NCBI RefSeq assembly: GCF_008330945.1 | Contig: NZ_CP043489.1 | Coordinates: 2,863,501-2,927,500, forward strand | Origin: Labrys sp. KNU-23 | GTDB lineage: Bacteria > Pseudomonadota > Alphaproteobacteria > Rhizobiales > Labraceae | Direction: 5' to 3' | Length of the DNA stretch: 64,000 bases | Shown: positions 32,966 through 41,200 of the stretch, in pieces | Numbering within the stretch: the stretch's first letter is position 1 | Layout of the letters: the number at the start of each line of letters is the position of its first letter | The notes under the pieces: model-generated | What the model was told of the DNA's origin: nothing | Seen by the model: only the letters and a program-made list of their open reading frames with translations | The model's database searches: none | Program-made: the position numbers and the translations under genes

Positions 32966-33862
32966 TCAGCCCCATTTCATCTCGCCCTTGACGACCTTGG
33001 CGCTCAGGTCGAGCGAGTCGAGGCCCCCGAGCTTGGGATAGAGCGCCTTCATCGCCTCGATCAGCGCCGCGCTGTCCTTGGCCTTCTCGGCCTCGCGGTT
33101 GAAGGCGGCGATATAGTCGCGGGTGAATTTGACCGAGGCGAGACCCTCGGGAGCGCCTTCGGCGTGATGGGCCGGCACCACGATCCCGGGCTTGCGGGCG
33201 GCGATGGCGTCGAGCGCCCGCAGCCAGGCCTGTCGGGAGGCAGCATCGGCATTGTCGGCCAGCCAGACATGGCCACCGGAACTGACCAGCACGCCGCCGA
33301 ACACCGCCTTGAGGTCGGGTACCCACAGATAGCGCCGGTCATGCATGTCGGGCACCTCGACGATCTCGATGCGATGGCCCTCGAGATCGAGCGCCGTGAG
33401 GTCCGACGGCGCTGGGATCACCACCTCGGCCAGGCTGCGCGGGCCATTGTCGCCCAGCTTGGGGCCCCACACATCGAGCTTGCCCTGGACGCTCGCCTTG
33501 ATCGAGGCCACCGTCACCGGCTTGGCGATCACCTTGGCGTCGGGGAAAGCTTCCACCACCGGCCGTAGCGAGAAATAATAGTCGGGGTCCGGGCAGCTCA
33601 CATAGATGATGGTCAGCTTTTTGCCGGTCGCCTTGATCGCCTGCGCCAGCTTGCGGCCATCCGAAAGGGTGAAGCCGCCGTCGATGAGGATGGCCTCTTT
33701 CCGGCCCATCAGTAGCACCGGCATGCGGGAAAAGCCGGCTTCGTCGGCCTGGAAGGCGCGCCAGGCGAGCTTGCCGCGGGCGGCGTTGGCCGGGGAGAGC
33801 GGCAAGAGGGCGCTGGCGCCGAAGGCTGCGGTGAGCTTGATTGTGTCGCGTCTGCTGATCAC
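32966..33862 (-). CDS. MBL-fold protein with degenerate metal site, exported
   Basis: A 298-residue protein with a Tat-type leader (MISRRDTIKLTAAFGASALL) and the metallo-beta-lactamase fold outline: ILIDGGFTLSDG, TIIYVSCPDPDYYFSL, PAPSDLTALDLEGHRIEIVE, VPDLKAVFGGVLVSSGGHVW and GIVVPAHHAEG. Relatives have HPDPDH where this protein reads CPDPDY, so two metal-binding histidines are replaced. The later His (PAHH) remains. Hydrolase activity is therefore doubtful, or a different ligand set is used. It is in a run with a DsbA-like gene upstream and an NAD(P)-binding protein downstream. Confidence 0.82.
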   Translation of the reverse strand: MISRRDTIKLTAAFGASALLPLSPANAARGKLAWRAFQADEAGFSRMPVLLMGRKEAILIDGGFTLSDGRKLAQAIKATGKKLTIIYVSCPDPDYYFSLRPVVEAFPDAKVIAKPVTVASIKASVQGKLDVWGPKLGDNGPRSLAEVVIPAPSDLTALDLEGHRIEIVEVPDMHDRRYLWVPDLKAVFGGVLVSSGGHVWLADNADAASRQAWLRALDAIAARKPGIVVPAHHAEGAPEGLASVKFTRDYIAAFNREAEKAKDSAALIEAMKALYPKLGGLDSLDLSAKVVKGEMKWG

Positions 33863-33888
33863 GGGTCTGGTCTTTCCGATCGATGCCG

Positions 33889-34554
33889 TCAGGCGTTGAG
33901 GTGGGAAACGAGATTGTCGAAACTGCCGAACAGGGCGTTCGAGGTGATGAGCCGCTGCTGCCCGTCATGCTGGGCAACGAGGGCCGGCACGCCCTGGGCA
34001 CCGAGGCGGGCCATCAGGCTGCGTCCTTCTTCGATGCGGGTGCGATTGGCCGTGAGCAGGGCTTCGTCCGGCGCGGCGAGGCGGTCGGCAGCGGTCGTGA
34101 AGCCCGTGCTGCGCAGGATTGCGGCGAGGCATACGAGGGCGGTCGTGTCGCGGCCCTCGACATAGCGTCCGGCTTGGATCGCCGCGAGGGCGTCGAGTTC
34201 GCGCGCGGGCTCGGTCAGGGCCACGGCTGACAGCGCCAGCGTAGCCGGTCCCGAATCGAACAGGCTGTCTTCGGCCTCGAGCACCTGGCTGCGATAGGCT
34301 TTGGTAAAACGCTGGCCGGTGAGGCGCTCGATGCGCTGGTCGTTGGACCAGGCATAAGCGGCAAAACCCGCATCCATCGGCCGGGCGCCCGGCCCTGTGA
34401 ACAGGCCGGTCGGCAGGGGGCTGATGGCGACGCCGGCCTCGTGCAGGCGCCGCAGCATCGGGGCAGCGCCATAGCACCAGCCGCAGAGCGGATCGAACAG
34501 ATAGACCACGGCCTGCGCGCCGGCGGCCTGGCGTGGGGAAAGCGAGGGGGGCAT
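33889..34554 (-). CDS. DsbA family thioredoxin-fold protein
   Basis: A 221-residue DsbA/2-hydroxychromene isomerase-like thioredoxin-fold protein. The redox motif CGWC lies in YLFDPLCGWCYGAAPMLRRL, followed by a helical insertion (about 80-170) and the C-terminal cis-Pro segment GVPALVAQHDG. There is no signal peptide, so it probably acts in the cytoplasm, as FrnE-type proteins do. The start is ATG 34554 with AAGGAGA. It leads a three-gene minus-strand run with the MBL and NAD(P)-binding genes and is divergent from a LysR regulator. Confidence 0.88.
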   Translation of the reverse strand: MPPSLSPRQAAGAQAVVYLFDPLCGWCYGAAPMLRRLHEAGVAISPLPTGLFTGPGARPMDAGFAAYAWSNDQRIERLTGQRFTKAYRSQVLEAEDSLFDSGPATLALSAVALTEPARELDALAAIQAGRYVEGRDTTALVCLAAILRSTGFTTAADRLAAPDEALLTANRTRIEEGRSLMARLGAQGVPALVAQHDGQQRLITSNALFGSFDNLVSHLNA

Positions 34555-34621
34555 CGAAATCTCCTTGCCCCCAACATGGCGCGCCGGCTGGCTCAGAAAA
34601 ATCCCGAACAATTTGACAGAG

Positions 34622-34640
34622 TGTCTGATTGAATCAGACA
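34622..34640. promoter_or_regulatory. 19-nt palindrome between the DsbA-like gene and a LysR gene
   Basis: TGTCTGATTGAATCAGACA is a perfect palindrome around one central base, halfway between divergent start codons (34554 minus, 34720 plus). It is a strong operator candidate, most simply for the adjacent LysR protein, although full palindromes are also typical of other regulator families. Confidence 0.65.
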
Positions 34641-34719
34641 ATGATGGCAACGGAACCCTTCATGCCTCCCTTCGCCAGCGATGACCCGGGGGATGAGGGT
34701 GTTCTGGCGCAGGAAGCCC

Positions 34720-35628
34720 ATGTCCGAACTTCTCAACCTCAATCGGCTCGCCTTCTTCACCGCGGTGATCGAGACCGGTTCCTTCACGGCGGCGGGGGAG
34801 CGGCTCGGCGTCGCCAAGGCGGTGGTCAGCCATCAGGTCGGCAAGCTCGAGGAGGAACTCGGCGTCACCCTGATCCTGCGCACCACCCGCCGCCTGCAGG
34901 CGACGGAGGCGGGACGGGCCTTCTATGATCGGGCCGCCTTGATCCTGCGCGAGGCCGAATCCGCCTTCGGGGAGATCTCCAAGGACGCGGCGGAGCCGAC
35001 CGGCACCCTCACTCTGGCGGCACAGATCGACTATGGTGGGGCGGTTGTCGCCCCCGCCATCGCCGCCTTTCGCGAGCGCTACCCCCATATGCGGGTGGAG
35101 GTCGCCTTCGACGATACCGTGGTCGATCTGGTGGATGGGCAGGTGGATGTCGCCGTGCGTGTCGGCTGGCTCGCCGATTCTTCAAACCAGGCCCAGCGGC
35201 TCGGCACGTTCCAGCAGCATCTGGTCTGCTCCGCCGCGCTTGCCGCAGGCCTGCCTGGCGATCTCGGGCCCAAGGGGCTGATGGGGTTGCCCTTCGTGGC
35301 GAACCATGCTTTGCGCACGCCGACACGCTGGCTGTTCTCGCGGGGGGAATGGGAACGGGAGACGGTGGAGGTCAGCGTCGTCGTCGACGCGGACAAGACG
35401 CCCACCGCCTATGCCATGGTGCTGGCGGGGGCGGGCCTGTCGGTTTTTCCGGATTTCCTGGTCGCCGGCGACATCGCCGCGGGCCGGCTCGTCCGTCTCA
35501 TGGCGGACTGGACTCTGCCCGCGGGCGGCATCCATGTGGTCTACCCGGCCGCGCGTTTCCGCCCGGCCAAGGTGCGCTTGTTCGTGGAGATCCTCAGGGG
35601 CCTCGAGCGGGCACGGAGCAAGCCATAG
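34720..35628 (+). CDS. LysR family transcriptional regulator
   Basis: A 302-residue LysR regulator. The winged helix is residues 1-62 (NLNRLAFFTAVIETGSFTAA then VVSHQVGKLEEELGVTLILR) and the effector domain spans about 90-295. ATG 34720 has AGGAAG upstream and matches the family start; the longer frame from 34681 is not favoured. It is divergent from the DsbA-like/MBL/NAD(P) run, which it may control. Confidence 0.92.
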   Translation: MSELLNLNRLAFFTAVIETGSFTAAGERLGVAKAVVSHQVGKLEEELGVTLILRTTRRLQATEAGRAFYDRAALILREAESAFGEISKDAAEPTGTLTLAAQIDYGGAVVAPAIAAFRERYPHMRVEVAFDDTVVDLVDGQVDVAVRVGWLADSSNQAQRLGTFQQHLVCSAALAAGLPGDLGPKGLMGLPFVANHALRTPTRWLFSRGEWERETVEVSVVVDADKTPTAYAMVLAGAGLSVFPDFLVAGDIAAGRLVRLMADWTLPAGGIHVVYPAARFRPAKVRLFVEILRGLERARSKP

Positions 35629-35670
35629 GAAAGCGAAGCGGCCACCAATAGCGTGGGCCCTGTGCTGCCC

Positions 35671-37077
35671 TCACGCCCGTGCAGGCTTTTCCTCGGGCAG
35701 GATCATCTCCTTGGGGACGTTGGCGCTGCCACGGGCAAGAGCGTAGTAGACCACCGAGGTTGCCACCAGGCTGACGATCCAGGAGATGTCGGCATCGTCA
35801 AGCATCTTGGCGATCGGCCCCTCATAGAGTGCCTGGTTCAGGAACGGAATCTGGACCAGCACACCGAAGAGATAGCAGCCCAGCGCCGTCCAGTTGTAGG
35901 CGCCGTAACGGCCTGAAACGTCGTAGAGGGCAGGAACGTCCACCTTCTCCTTGGAGATCAGATAGTAGTCGACGAGGTTGACCGCGCTCCAGGGCACGAA
36001 CACCGCCAGCAGCAGCAGCATGAAGTTCTTGAAGGCCGAGAGGAAGTGAGCGCTGGCGAACAGGGCGATCACCACGGAACCGGCTACGAAGAGCAGGATA
36101 TAGGCCATGCGTGCCACCTGCGACACGCTGCGCTGGCCGGCATAGGCGCTTACCGTGGTGAGCAGGGTCATTGAGCCGCCATAGGCGTTGAGGCAGTTCA
36201 CCGTCAGCTTGTTGGTGACGATGACGACATAGACCAGCACGGCCACACTGGGGCCGGCGAGTTCGCCGAGGAAGCCGACCTGGTTGGCCAGGAACTTGCC
36301 GCCCAGGGCTGCCACCACGGCGCCGAAGGTCATGGCGATCTGCGCGCCAACGGCCGAGCCGAGCAGAGTGGACCAGAAGGTCACCGAGGCGGGGGTGGAG
36401 GAGGGCAGATAGCGCGAATAGTCGGCGACATAGGGGGCGAAGGTCAGCTGCCAGCCGGCGGCGAGCGCGATGGCGAGCAGGAAGGTCGCCATGGTGAAGG
36501 GCTTCTGGCCGAAGGCGTCGGCAACGTTGTATTGCCCGAACAGCCGGAAGGAGAGATAGGCAAAGCCCAGAATGCCGACCACGGTCGCGATGCGCCCGAT
36601 GATATGGATGAGCTTGTAGCCTATCACCGCGACGATCACGGTGATCAAGCCGAAGGCGATCATGCCGAAAGCCGGCGTTTCCACGCCGAACATCAGGTTG
36701 ATCGCCTGGCCCGAGAGCACGGTGCCGGTGGCCGCGAAGCCCAGATACATCACCACGGTGAGGAGGAGGGGCAGAGTGGCGCCCTTCACGCCGAACTGGG
36801 CACGCGAGGAGATCATCTGCGGCAGGCCGAGACGCGGCCCCTGCGCCGAATGCAGGGCCATCACGGCGCCGCCGAGCAGGTTGCCGATGGCCAGGCCGAT
36901 GATGGCCGTGAGCGCCTCGGCACCGAACACGATCGACAGCGCGCCGTCGACCACCGCGGTGATCTGCAGATTCGCGCCGAACCACAAGGTGAACTGGTTG
37001 AAGGAGGAGCCGTGCCGCTCGCCCTCCGGAATCCGGTCGATCGTCCGTTTCTCGATCGCGCCCGTCTCTGCCGCCAT
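35671..37077 (-). CDS. NCS1 family nucleobase:cation symporter (CodB-like cytosine/purine permease)
   Basis: A 468-residue permease with 12 hydrophobic segments. Family landmarks are the N-terminal FNQFTLWFGANLQITAVVDG, GPRLGLPQMISSRAQFG in the helix 2-3 region, FAPYVADYSRYLP and VPWSAVNLVDYYL. It imports cytosine, purines or related compounds using a cation gradient. No deaminase or hydantoinase gene is adjacent, so the substrate cannot be refined. A TGTATATACA palindrome lies 46 bp upstream of the start. Confidence 0.92.
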   Translation of the reverse strand: MAAETGAIEKRTIDRIPEGERHGSSFNQFTLWFGANLQITAVVDGALSIVFGAEALTAIIGLAIGNLLGGAVMALHSAQGPRLGLPQMISSRAQFGVKGATLPLLLTVVMYLGFAATGTVLSGQAINLMFGVETPAFGMIAFGLITVIVAVIGYKLIHIIGRIATVVGILGFAYLSFRLFGQYNVADAFGQKPFTMATFLLAIALAAGWQLTFAPYVADYSRYLPSSTPASVTFWSTLLGSAVGAQIAMTFGAVVAALGGKFLANQVGFLGELAGPSVAVLVYVVIVTNKLTVNCLNAYGGSMTLLTTVSAYAGQRSVSQVARMAYILLFVAGSVVIALFASAHFLSAFKNFMLLLLAVFVPWSAVNLVDYYLISKEKVDVPALYDVSGRYGAYNWTALGCYLFGVLVQIPFLNQALYEGPIAKMLDDADISWIVSLVATSVVYYALARGSANVPKEMILPEEKPARA

Positions 37078-37122
37078 GCCGCCCCTCCCAAGAGCTGATG
37101 TGCAAACCTTTATGATGGAATA

Positions 37123-37132
37123 TGTATATACA
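37123..37132. promoter_or_regulatory. TGTATATACA palindrome upstream of the nucleobase permease
   Basis: A 10-bp perfect palindrome in an AT-rich patch of an otherwise GC-rich region, 46 bp before the permease ATG. The GTATATAC core is typical of operators for FCD-class GntR regulators, but no such gene is adjacent; binding is inferred. Confidence 0.4.
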
Positions 37133-37294
37133 AGTTAATTCAATGCGCGTGGGAAGGAGGAGAGTCAAGGGGGATTCTGCGGCAGAGGTTGCGCCCGCCG
37201 AGCCGCTGATCTGTCGATGATGGCTCTTGCGGCTAGGCATATTCTGCAGAGTTTCCTGGCGAGACCCATCCGAGGGCCCTGCCGGAAATTCTGC

Positions 37295-37930
37295 TCAGGT
37301 CTTGCGCGCCACGATGTAGGGGCGATTATCGTCACCCTTTGTCGCGTGGTTCTCGACGGCGAGTATCTCGAAGCCGGCGGCAGATATCCGCCGGGTGAGG
37401 TCCGAAGCGCGAAATACGCCGGCATAAGGCGCTTGGCCGAGCGCGCGCATGACGGGCACGGCAAGCCGGATGAGAGGATTCATCTCGCCGACACAAGGGG
37501 TCTTTGAGATGAACAGGCCCTCCGCCTCCAGCAGCGCATGGATACCGCGCAGCGTGCCGAGCAGGTCACGAACCAGGTGCAGATAGTTGAAGCCGAGGAT
37601 AGCGTTGTACCGGATCGCCTCGGGCAGGAGCGCCTCCGCGGTGGCTGTGCGGAAGGCCAACGTCGGGGCGGGGGCTGCGGCGTATTTCTCCTCGGCAATC
37701 GCGATCATGCCGGTTGAGATATCGGTCGCGAGATAGGACTGGACCCCGCTTGCGAGCACAAGCGCCGTGGTTCCCGTGCCGCAGCCCAGTTCCAGCACCC
37801 GGTCACCGGATCCCAGCAAGGCCCGGGTTCGCTGCAGCGTGCGCTCATAGCCGGCCTGGTCTGCAATCGCGCCCCTGGCATATTTGCGCGCACTCCGGTC
37901 CCAGAAACGCGCGTCGCTCGCCAGGCTCAT
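37295..37930 (-). CDS. Class I SAM-dependent methyltransferase
   Basis: A 211-residue methyltransferase. Motif I is RVLELGCGTGTTALVLA, with an acidic residue after strand 2 in YLATDISTGM. A post-motif LGFNYLHLVRD takes the place of motif IV. The start is ATG 37930; the longer frame from 38011 overlaps the next gene. It lies 77 bp downstream of the WYL regulator on the same strand and could be cotranscribed. The substrate (small molecule or lipid) is not predictable. Confidence 0.85.
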   Translation of the reverse strand: MSLASDARFWDRSARKYARGAIADQAGYERTLQRTRALLGSGDRVLELGCGTGTTALVLASGVQSYLATDISTGMIAIAEEKYAAAPAPTLAFRTATAEALLPEAIRYNAILGFNYLHLVRDLLGTLRGIHALLEAEGLFISKTPCVGEMNPLIRLAVPVMRALGQAPYAGVFRASDLTRRISAAGFEILAVENHATKGDDNRPYIVARKT

Positions 37931-38007
37931 GATGGGATGTCCTTCCGAGGCAACTGTCTTGCCGAGCAGCCTTCCTACGAAATATGGCAAATCTCGTCGA
38001 CCGCCGC

Positions 38008-38712
38008 TCACGCCGGTCCATGTGTTGCGCGCCAGGTCTCACGATGGTGCTGCCAGCGGCGGCGTAATTCTCCCTTCGGCAGGCCATTGGTTTCCTGCAA
38101 CACCTGCGCTTCGATCATCCGGTCGGTGCGAAAATGACGGAATGCCTGCCTTGTCTCACACCAACCAATGAGGAGGCGGCTTGCTTCGGCGTAGCCGAGG
38201 ATGACCGGCCAGACGATACGTTCGGCCTCCTCCCCCGCCTCGGAGCGATAGCGCAGACGCAGCTTGCGGCTTTCGCGGATCGCACGCCGCAGTTCAGTGG
38301 TGTCTACGGCATCTTCGGCGATGATCGTGCTCGGCTTGGCGCCAATGCTCGGTTCGGCGATGAACGGCCTCAGGCGCTCCGGCACGACAGCTGCAATCTT
38401 GGCGATGACATCGCGGGCCGCACCCGACAGTGCCTTGTCGCCACGCCCTTCGACCCATTGCGCGCCGAGCACGACCGCCTCGATTTCGTCCGGTGTCAAC
38501 ATCAGCGGCGGCATGTCGTAATCCGCGTCGAGCAGAAAGCCGAAGCCCGGTGCGCCGACGATCGGAACCCGCTGGCCGACCAGGTCGGCGATGTCCCGGT
38601 AGATGGTTCGCTTTGAAACCTCGATCTCGTCTGCCAGTGCGGCTGCCGTCACCGGCCGGCTCGACCGGCGCAAAATCTGAATGATCTGGAACAATCGGTC
38701 GGCACGGCGCAT
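38008..38712 (-). CDS. YafY-type HTH-WYL transcriptional regulator
   Basis: A 234-residue regulator. The N-terminal winged helix (RADRLFQIIQILRRS, ALADEIEVSKRTIYRDIADL) is followed by a WYL domain (about 130-215) with KLRLRYRSEAGEEAERIVWP, a variant in which the WYL motif itself reads LLIGWCETR. WYL domains sense ligands or nucleic acids. The start ATG 38712 is preferred to an earlier ATG at 38808. A 10-bp-arm dyad lies 12 bp upstream, towards the divergent VOC gene. Confidence 0.9.
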   Translation of the reverse strand: MRRADRLFQIIQILRRSSRPVTAAALADEIEVSKRTIYRDIADLVGQRVPIVGAPGFGFLLDADYDMPPLMLTPDEIEAVVLGAQWVEGRGDKALSGAARDVIAKIAAVVPERLRPFIAEPSIGAKPSTIIAEDAVDTTELRRAIRESRKLRLRYRSEAGEEAERIVWPVILGYAEASRLLIGWCETRQAFRHFRTDRMIEAQVLQETNGLPKGELRRRWQHHRETWRATHGPA

Positions 38713-38724
38713 GCAATGATGACT

Positions 38725-38750
38725 CCTGTTGCCATCATGGTGGCAACAGG
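38725..38750. promoter_or_regulatory. Dyad operator between the WYL regulator and VOC genes
   Basis: CCTGTTGCCA (38725-38734) and TGGCAACAGG (38741-38750) are perfect 10-bp complements with a 6-nt spacer. It lies between divergent starts (38712 minus, 38812 plus) and is the natural operator for the WYL regulator. Confidence 0.7.
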
Positions 38751-38811
38751 GGTGTGCGACAAGGCCTTCCACCGTGTCCAAGCCCTGGACACCCCGTGAA
38801 AGGTTCAAACC

Positions 38812-39219
38812 ATGAGACTTGCCTCAACCCGCCTGATAGCCGCCGACGTCAAGGCAGTGGTCCGCTTCTACGAACGGGTGACGGGCTGCCCCGCCACCTG
38901 GCTCGCTCCGGTCTTTGCCGAGATCGTGACGCCCGGCGCTACGCTTGCCATTGGGAGCGCGGAGACCGTCGCCCTGTTCAAGGACGGCAGTGCCGAACCG
39001 CGCGCCAACCGGACGGCCATCATCGAGTTCATGGTCGATGACGTCGATGTGGAATTCGAGCGCCTGAAGCGGGAGGTCGAAGTCGTGCACGAGCCCAAGC
39101 TGATGCCCTGGGGCAACCGCTCGGTGCAGTTCCGCGATCCCGAAGGAACGGCCGTTTCGCTGTTCATGCCGTTCACCGAAGCCGCGAAGGAGCGTTTTGG
39201 GGTACGGAGCGGGGAATAG
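38812..39219 (+). CDS. VOC family (glyoxalase/bleomycin-resistance fold) protein
   Basis: A 135-residue single VOC domain with paired beta-alpha-beta modules: ASTRLIAADVKAVVRFYERV, then IIEFMVDDVDVEFERLKREV and FRDPEGTAVSLFMP. The final Glu in DPEG is the conserved metal ligand. The family includes glyoxalases, dioxygenases and resistance proteins, so substrate is unknown. This YafY/VOC divergent arrangement is common in rhizobia and suggests direct control by the WYL protein. Confidence 0.9.
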   Translation: MRLASTRLIAADVKAVVRFYERVTGCPATWLAPVFAEIVTPGATLAIGSAETVALFKDGSAEPRANRTAIIEFMVDDVDVEFERLKREVEVVHEPKLMPWGNRSVQFRDPEGTAVSLFMPFTEAAKERFGVRSGE

Positions 39220-39225
39220 AGCCAC

Positions 39226-39595
39226 GAAGCAGATCCTGATGGCTCTTCCGGAAAAATCGCGTCGCGTGAGGTGGTGTAGCAGGCAGAGTAATTGGTGCTA
39301 CGCCGCGAGCGAGGTTTGCCAATGTGTGGATCGCATCGGCCAAGGCCCCACTTGATGAACCGTCTGCGCGGAACCGGCCAAACCCAACGCGGCAGATCCC
39401 ACCTGCTGATCTGCCCCCGATCCTGAAAACGCCTTGCCGAGCGCCCTCGAGTGTAATGTTCCACCGACGTGGTCCATCACGATATCCCGGCGCCGAGGCC
39501 TCAACGGATAGTCCGGAGAGCCGTCACCTGAAACATAGGGCTTTGGAGGGAAGTTGGCAGCAAATTGCTCGCTGAGCCGGCACTTTTTGTCGTGC
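39226..39595. other. Intergenic region before tRNA-Ser (370 bp)
   Basis: No gene is supported. A minus-strand frame (39298-39504) has a faint DHVGG motif reminiscent of zinc-binding dehydrogenases, but nothing else matches. Otherwise nothing is visible except the region just downstream of tRNA-Ser, where TTTTT (39584-39588 on the plus strand) is unlikely to act as its terminator. Confidence 0.5.
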
Positions 39596-39685
39596 TGGCG
39601 GAAGGGGCGGGATTCGAACCCGCGATACGGTTTCCCGTATACACACTTTCCAGGCGTGCGCCTTCAACCACTCGGCCACCCTTCC
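39596..39685 (-). tRNA. tRNA-Ser (GGA anticodon)
   Basis: A 90-nt class II tRNA on the minus strand. Acceptor GGAAGGG/CCCTTCC, an anticodon loop CTGGAAA (anticodon GGA, reading UCC), a long variable arm (TACGGGAAACCGTA), T loop GGTTCGAATC, discriminator G and encoded CCA (39596-39598). Confidence 0.96.
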
Positions 39686-39939
39686 GTCGAGCGGTGCTTA
39701 TGGCGATGTCGGCGCTGTTTGTAAACGGGGGATTGCAGTTTTTTGAAAGGGAATGCGCTTTCAATTCGGGCGCAAGCCGCATGCGATGCGGGAGGTGCGG
39801 CTCGGAACGGGGCGCCTGCCCGTCTCTTCGGGGCCGTTCACCTTCGCGCCCGAATTTCCTACGCGCAAGGGGGCGCCCTGCGCTAAACTGGCGGGAGACC
39901 TGTCATCGTCGGCAGGCACGTGCAGTGTTGGAGTGCGTG

Positions 39940-40260
39940 ATGCGTTTTCTGGCTCGTTCGCTCGGCCTGTTCCTGGCCGCCGCCGCCTTCGTGGCCGCGG
40001 TGGTCGACGGCACGCGCTCGATCGCCGACAATCATTTCGTCTTCCTGCCGGTGCGCGCGGTCTGGCTCTGGCTCGGCCCCGCGAGTTTCGACCGGATGCG
40101 CGCCTGGGTAGAGGCCTCGCTTTCGGTCTTCTTGTGGAACAACCTGGTCTCGCCTTTGCTCGGCCTGCCCTTTGCTCTGGTGCTGATGCTGGTCTCGGGC
40201 CTGTTCTTCTGGCTGGGACGTCCGCCGGCGAGCCGGATCGGCTATGTCTCGCATCTGTGA
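39940..40260 (+). CDS. Small conserved two-helix membrane protein
   Basis: A 106-residue protein with two hydrophobic segments (about residues 4-23, FLARSLGLFLAAAAFVAAVV, and 78-100, LPFALVLMLVSGLFFWLGR). A soluble middle carries FLPVRAVWLWLGPASFDRMRAWVEASLSV. Similar short proteins occur in many Hyphomicrobiales without an assigned role. The start ATG 39940 has GGAG upstream; a GTG one codon earlier is possible. It lies between tRNA-Ser and msrA. Confidence 0.75.
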   Translation: MRFLARSLGLFLAAAAFVAAVVDGTRSIADNHFVFLPVRAVWLWLGPASFDRMRAWVEASLSVFLWNNLVSPLLGLPFALVLMLVSGLFFWLGRPPASRIGYVSHL

Positions 40261-40403
40261 GGAGAATGGCAGCCCGGCTGACGCATCCGTGATGAGAAAG
40301 GCTCCCTGACAAGGGTGGTCTGCGCTCCCATATTATCCGCAACTCCCTTGAGTTGCGCAGGGGTAGCCATAGAATTCGACCATGAGAACAGGAAGGAAGA
40401 GCC

Positions 40404-41057
40404 ATGTTCGGCTTTCGCAAGAAGACGGCGTTTCCCTCCGCCGACGAAACCTTGCCGGGGCGCGGGGAGGCCATCGAGACGGCGGACACCCATTTCGTCA
40501 ACGGTGCGTCCTTGAAGGGTCCCTATCCCGAGGGCAGCGAGACGGCCTATTTCGGCCTCGGCTGCTTCTGGGGCGCCGAGCGCAAATTCTGGCAGGCTCC
40601 GGGCGTATTGGCTACGGCGGTGGGCTATGCCGGCGGCCTCACCCCCAATGCCAGCTATGAGGAGGTCTGTTCCGGCCTCACCGGACACAATGAAGTGGTG
40701 AAGGTGGTGTTCGACCCCAAGACCATCTCCTATGACCGGCTCCTGAAGCTGTTCTTCGAGGCGCATGATCCAACCCAGGGCATGCGCCAGGGCAACGATA
40801 TCGGCACGCAATATCGCTCGGGCATCTATGTCACCGGCGAGAAGCAGCGCCAGGCGGCCGAGGCGGCCAAGGTGCGCTACAGCGAGGCCCTGGCGGCCAG
40901 GGGTTTTGGCGCTGTCACCACCGAGATCCTGGAGGCACCGCCTTTCTACTATGCGGAAGCCTATCACCAGCAATATCTCGCCAAGAACCCGGCCGGCTAT
41001 TGCGGCCTGGGCGGTACCGGCGTCTCCTGCCCGATCGGCGTGGGCATCGCGGCCTAA
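40404..41057 (+). CDS. msrA: Peptide-methionine (S)-S-oxide reductase MsrA
   Basis: A 217-residue MsrA that repairs methionine sulfoxide (S form) in proteins. The catalytic motif is FGLGCFWGAERKFWQAPGVL, followed by VGYAGG, the substrate segment HNEVVKVVFDP, FFEAHDPTQGMRQGNDIGTQ and YYAEAYHQQYL. The C-terminus has a CGLGG-x5-CPI segment that may hold the resolving cysteines. The extra 45 N-terminal residues (SADETLPGRGEAIETADTHF) are typical of rhizobial MsrA. The ribosome binding site (AGGAAGAG) is good. Confidence 0.96.
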   Translation: MFGFRKKTAFPSADETLPGRGEAIETADTHFVNGASLKGPYPEGSETAYFGLGCFWGAERKFWQAPGVLATAVGYAGGLTPNASYEEVCSGLTGHNEVVKVVFDPKTISYDRLLKLFFEAHDPTQGMRQGNDIGTQYRSGIYVTGEKQRQAAEAAKVRYSEALAARGFGAVTTEILEAPPFYYAEAYHQQYLAKNPAGYCGLGGTGVSCPIGVGIAA

Positions 41058-41151
41058 AGGGCGGCCGGGAGGAACCGTCCCCTCGGAACCACCGATCTTC
41101 GGCAGGCGCGACATTCGCGCCTGCCAGCCTGCCTTGCGCTCCCTCCCTCAT

Positions 41152-41174
41152 CGCTATATCCCTTGATATATAAC
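41152..41174. promoter_or_regulatory. ModE-type operator upstream of modA
   Basis: CGCTATAT (41152-41159), 6 nt, then ATATATAAC (41166-41174): a near-symmetric site closely resembling the CGTTATAT-N-ATATAACG boxes bound by molybdate-loaded ModE. It ends 26 bp before the modA ATG, the position expected for repression. No modE gene is in the window. Confidence 0.7.
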
Positions 41175-41200
41175 CATCATGGCTGTCAGGGGATCTCACC

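Noticed and set aside
39298..39504. Minus-strand frame with a DHVGG motif as a dehydrogenase remnant
   Set aside because: Only a five-residue resemblance; the rest does not follow any dehydrogenase pattern.
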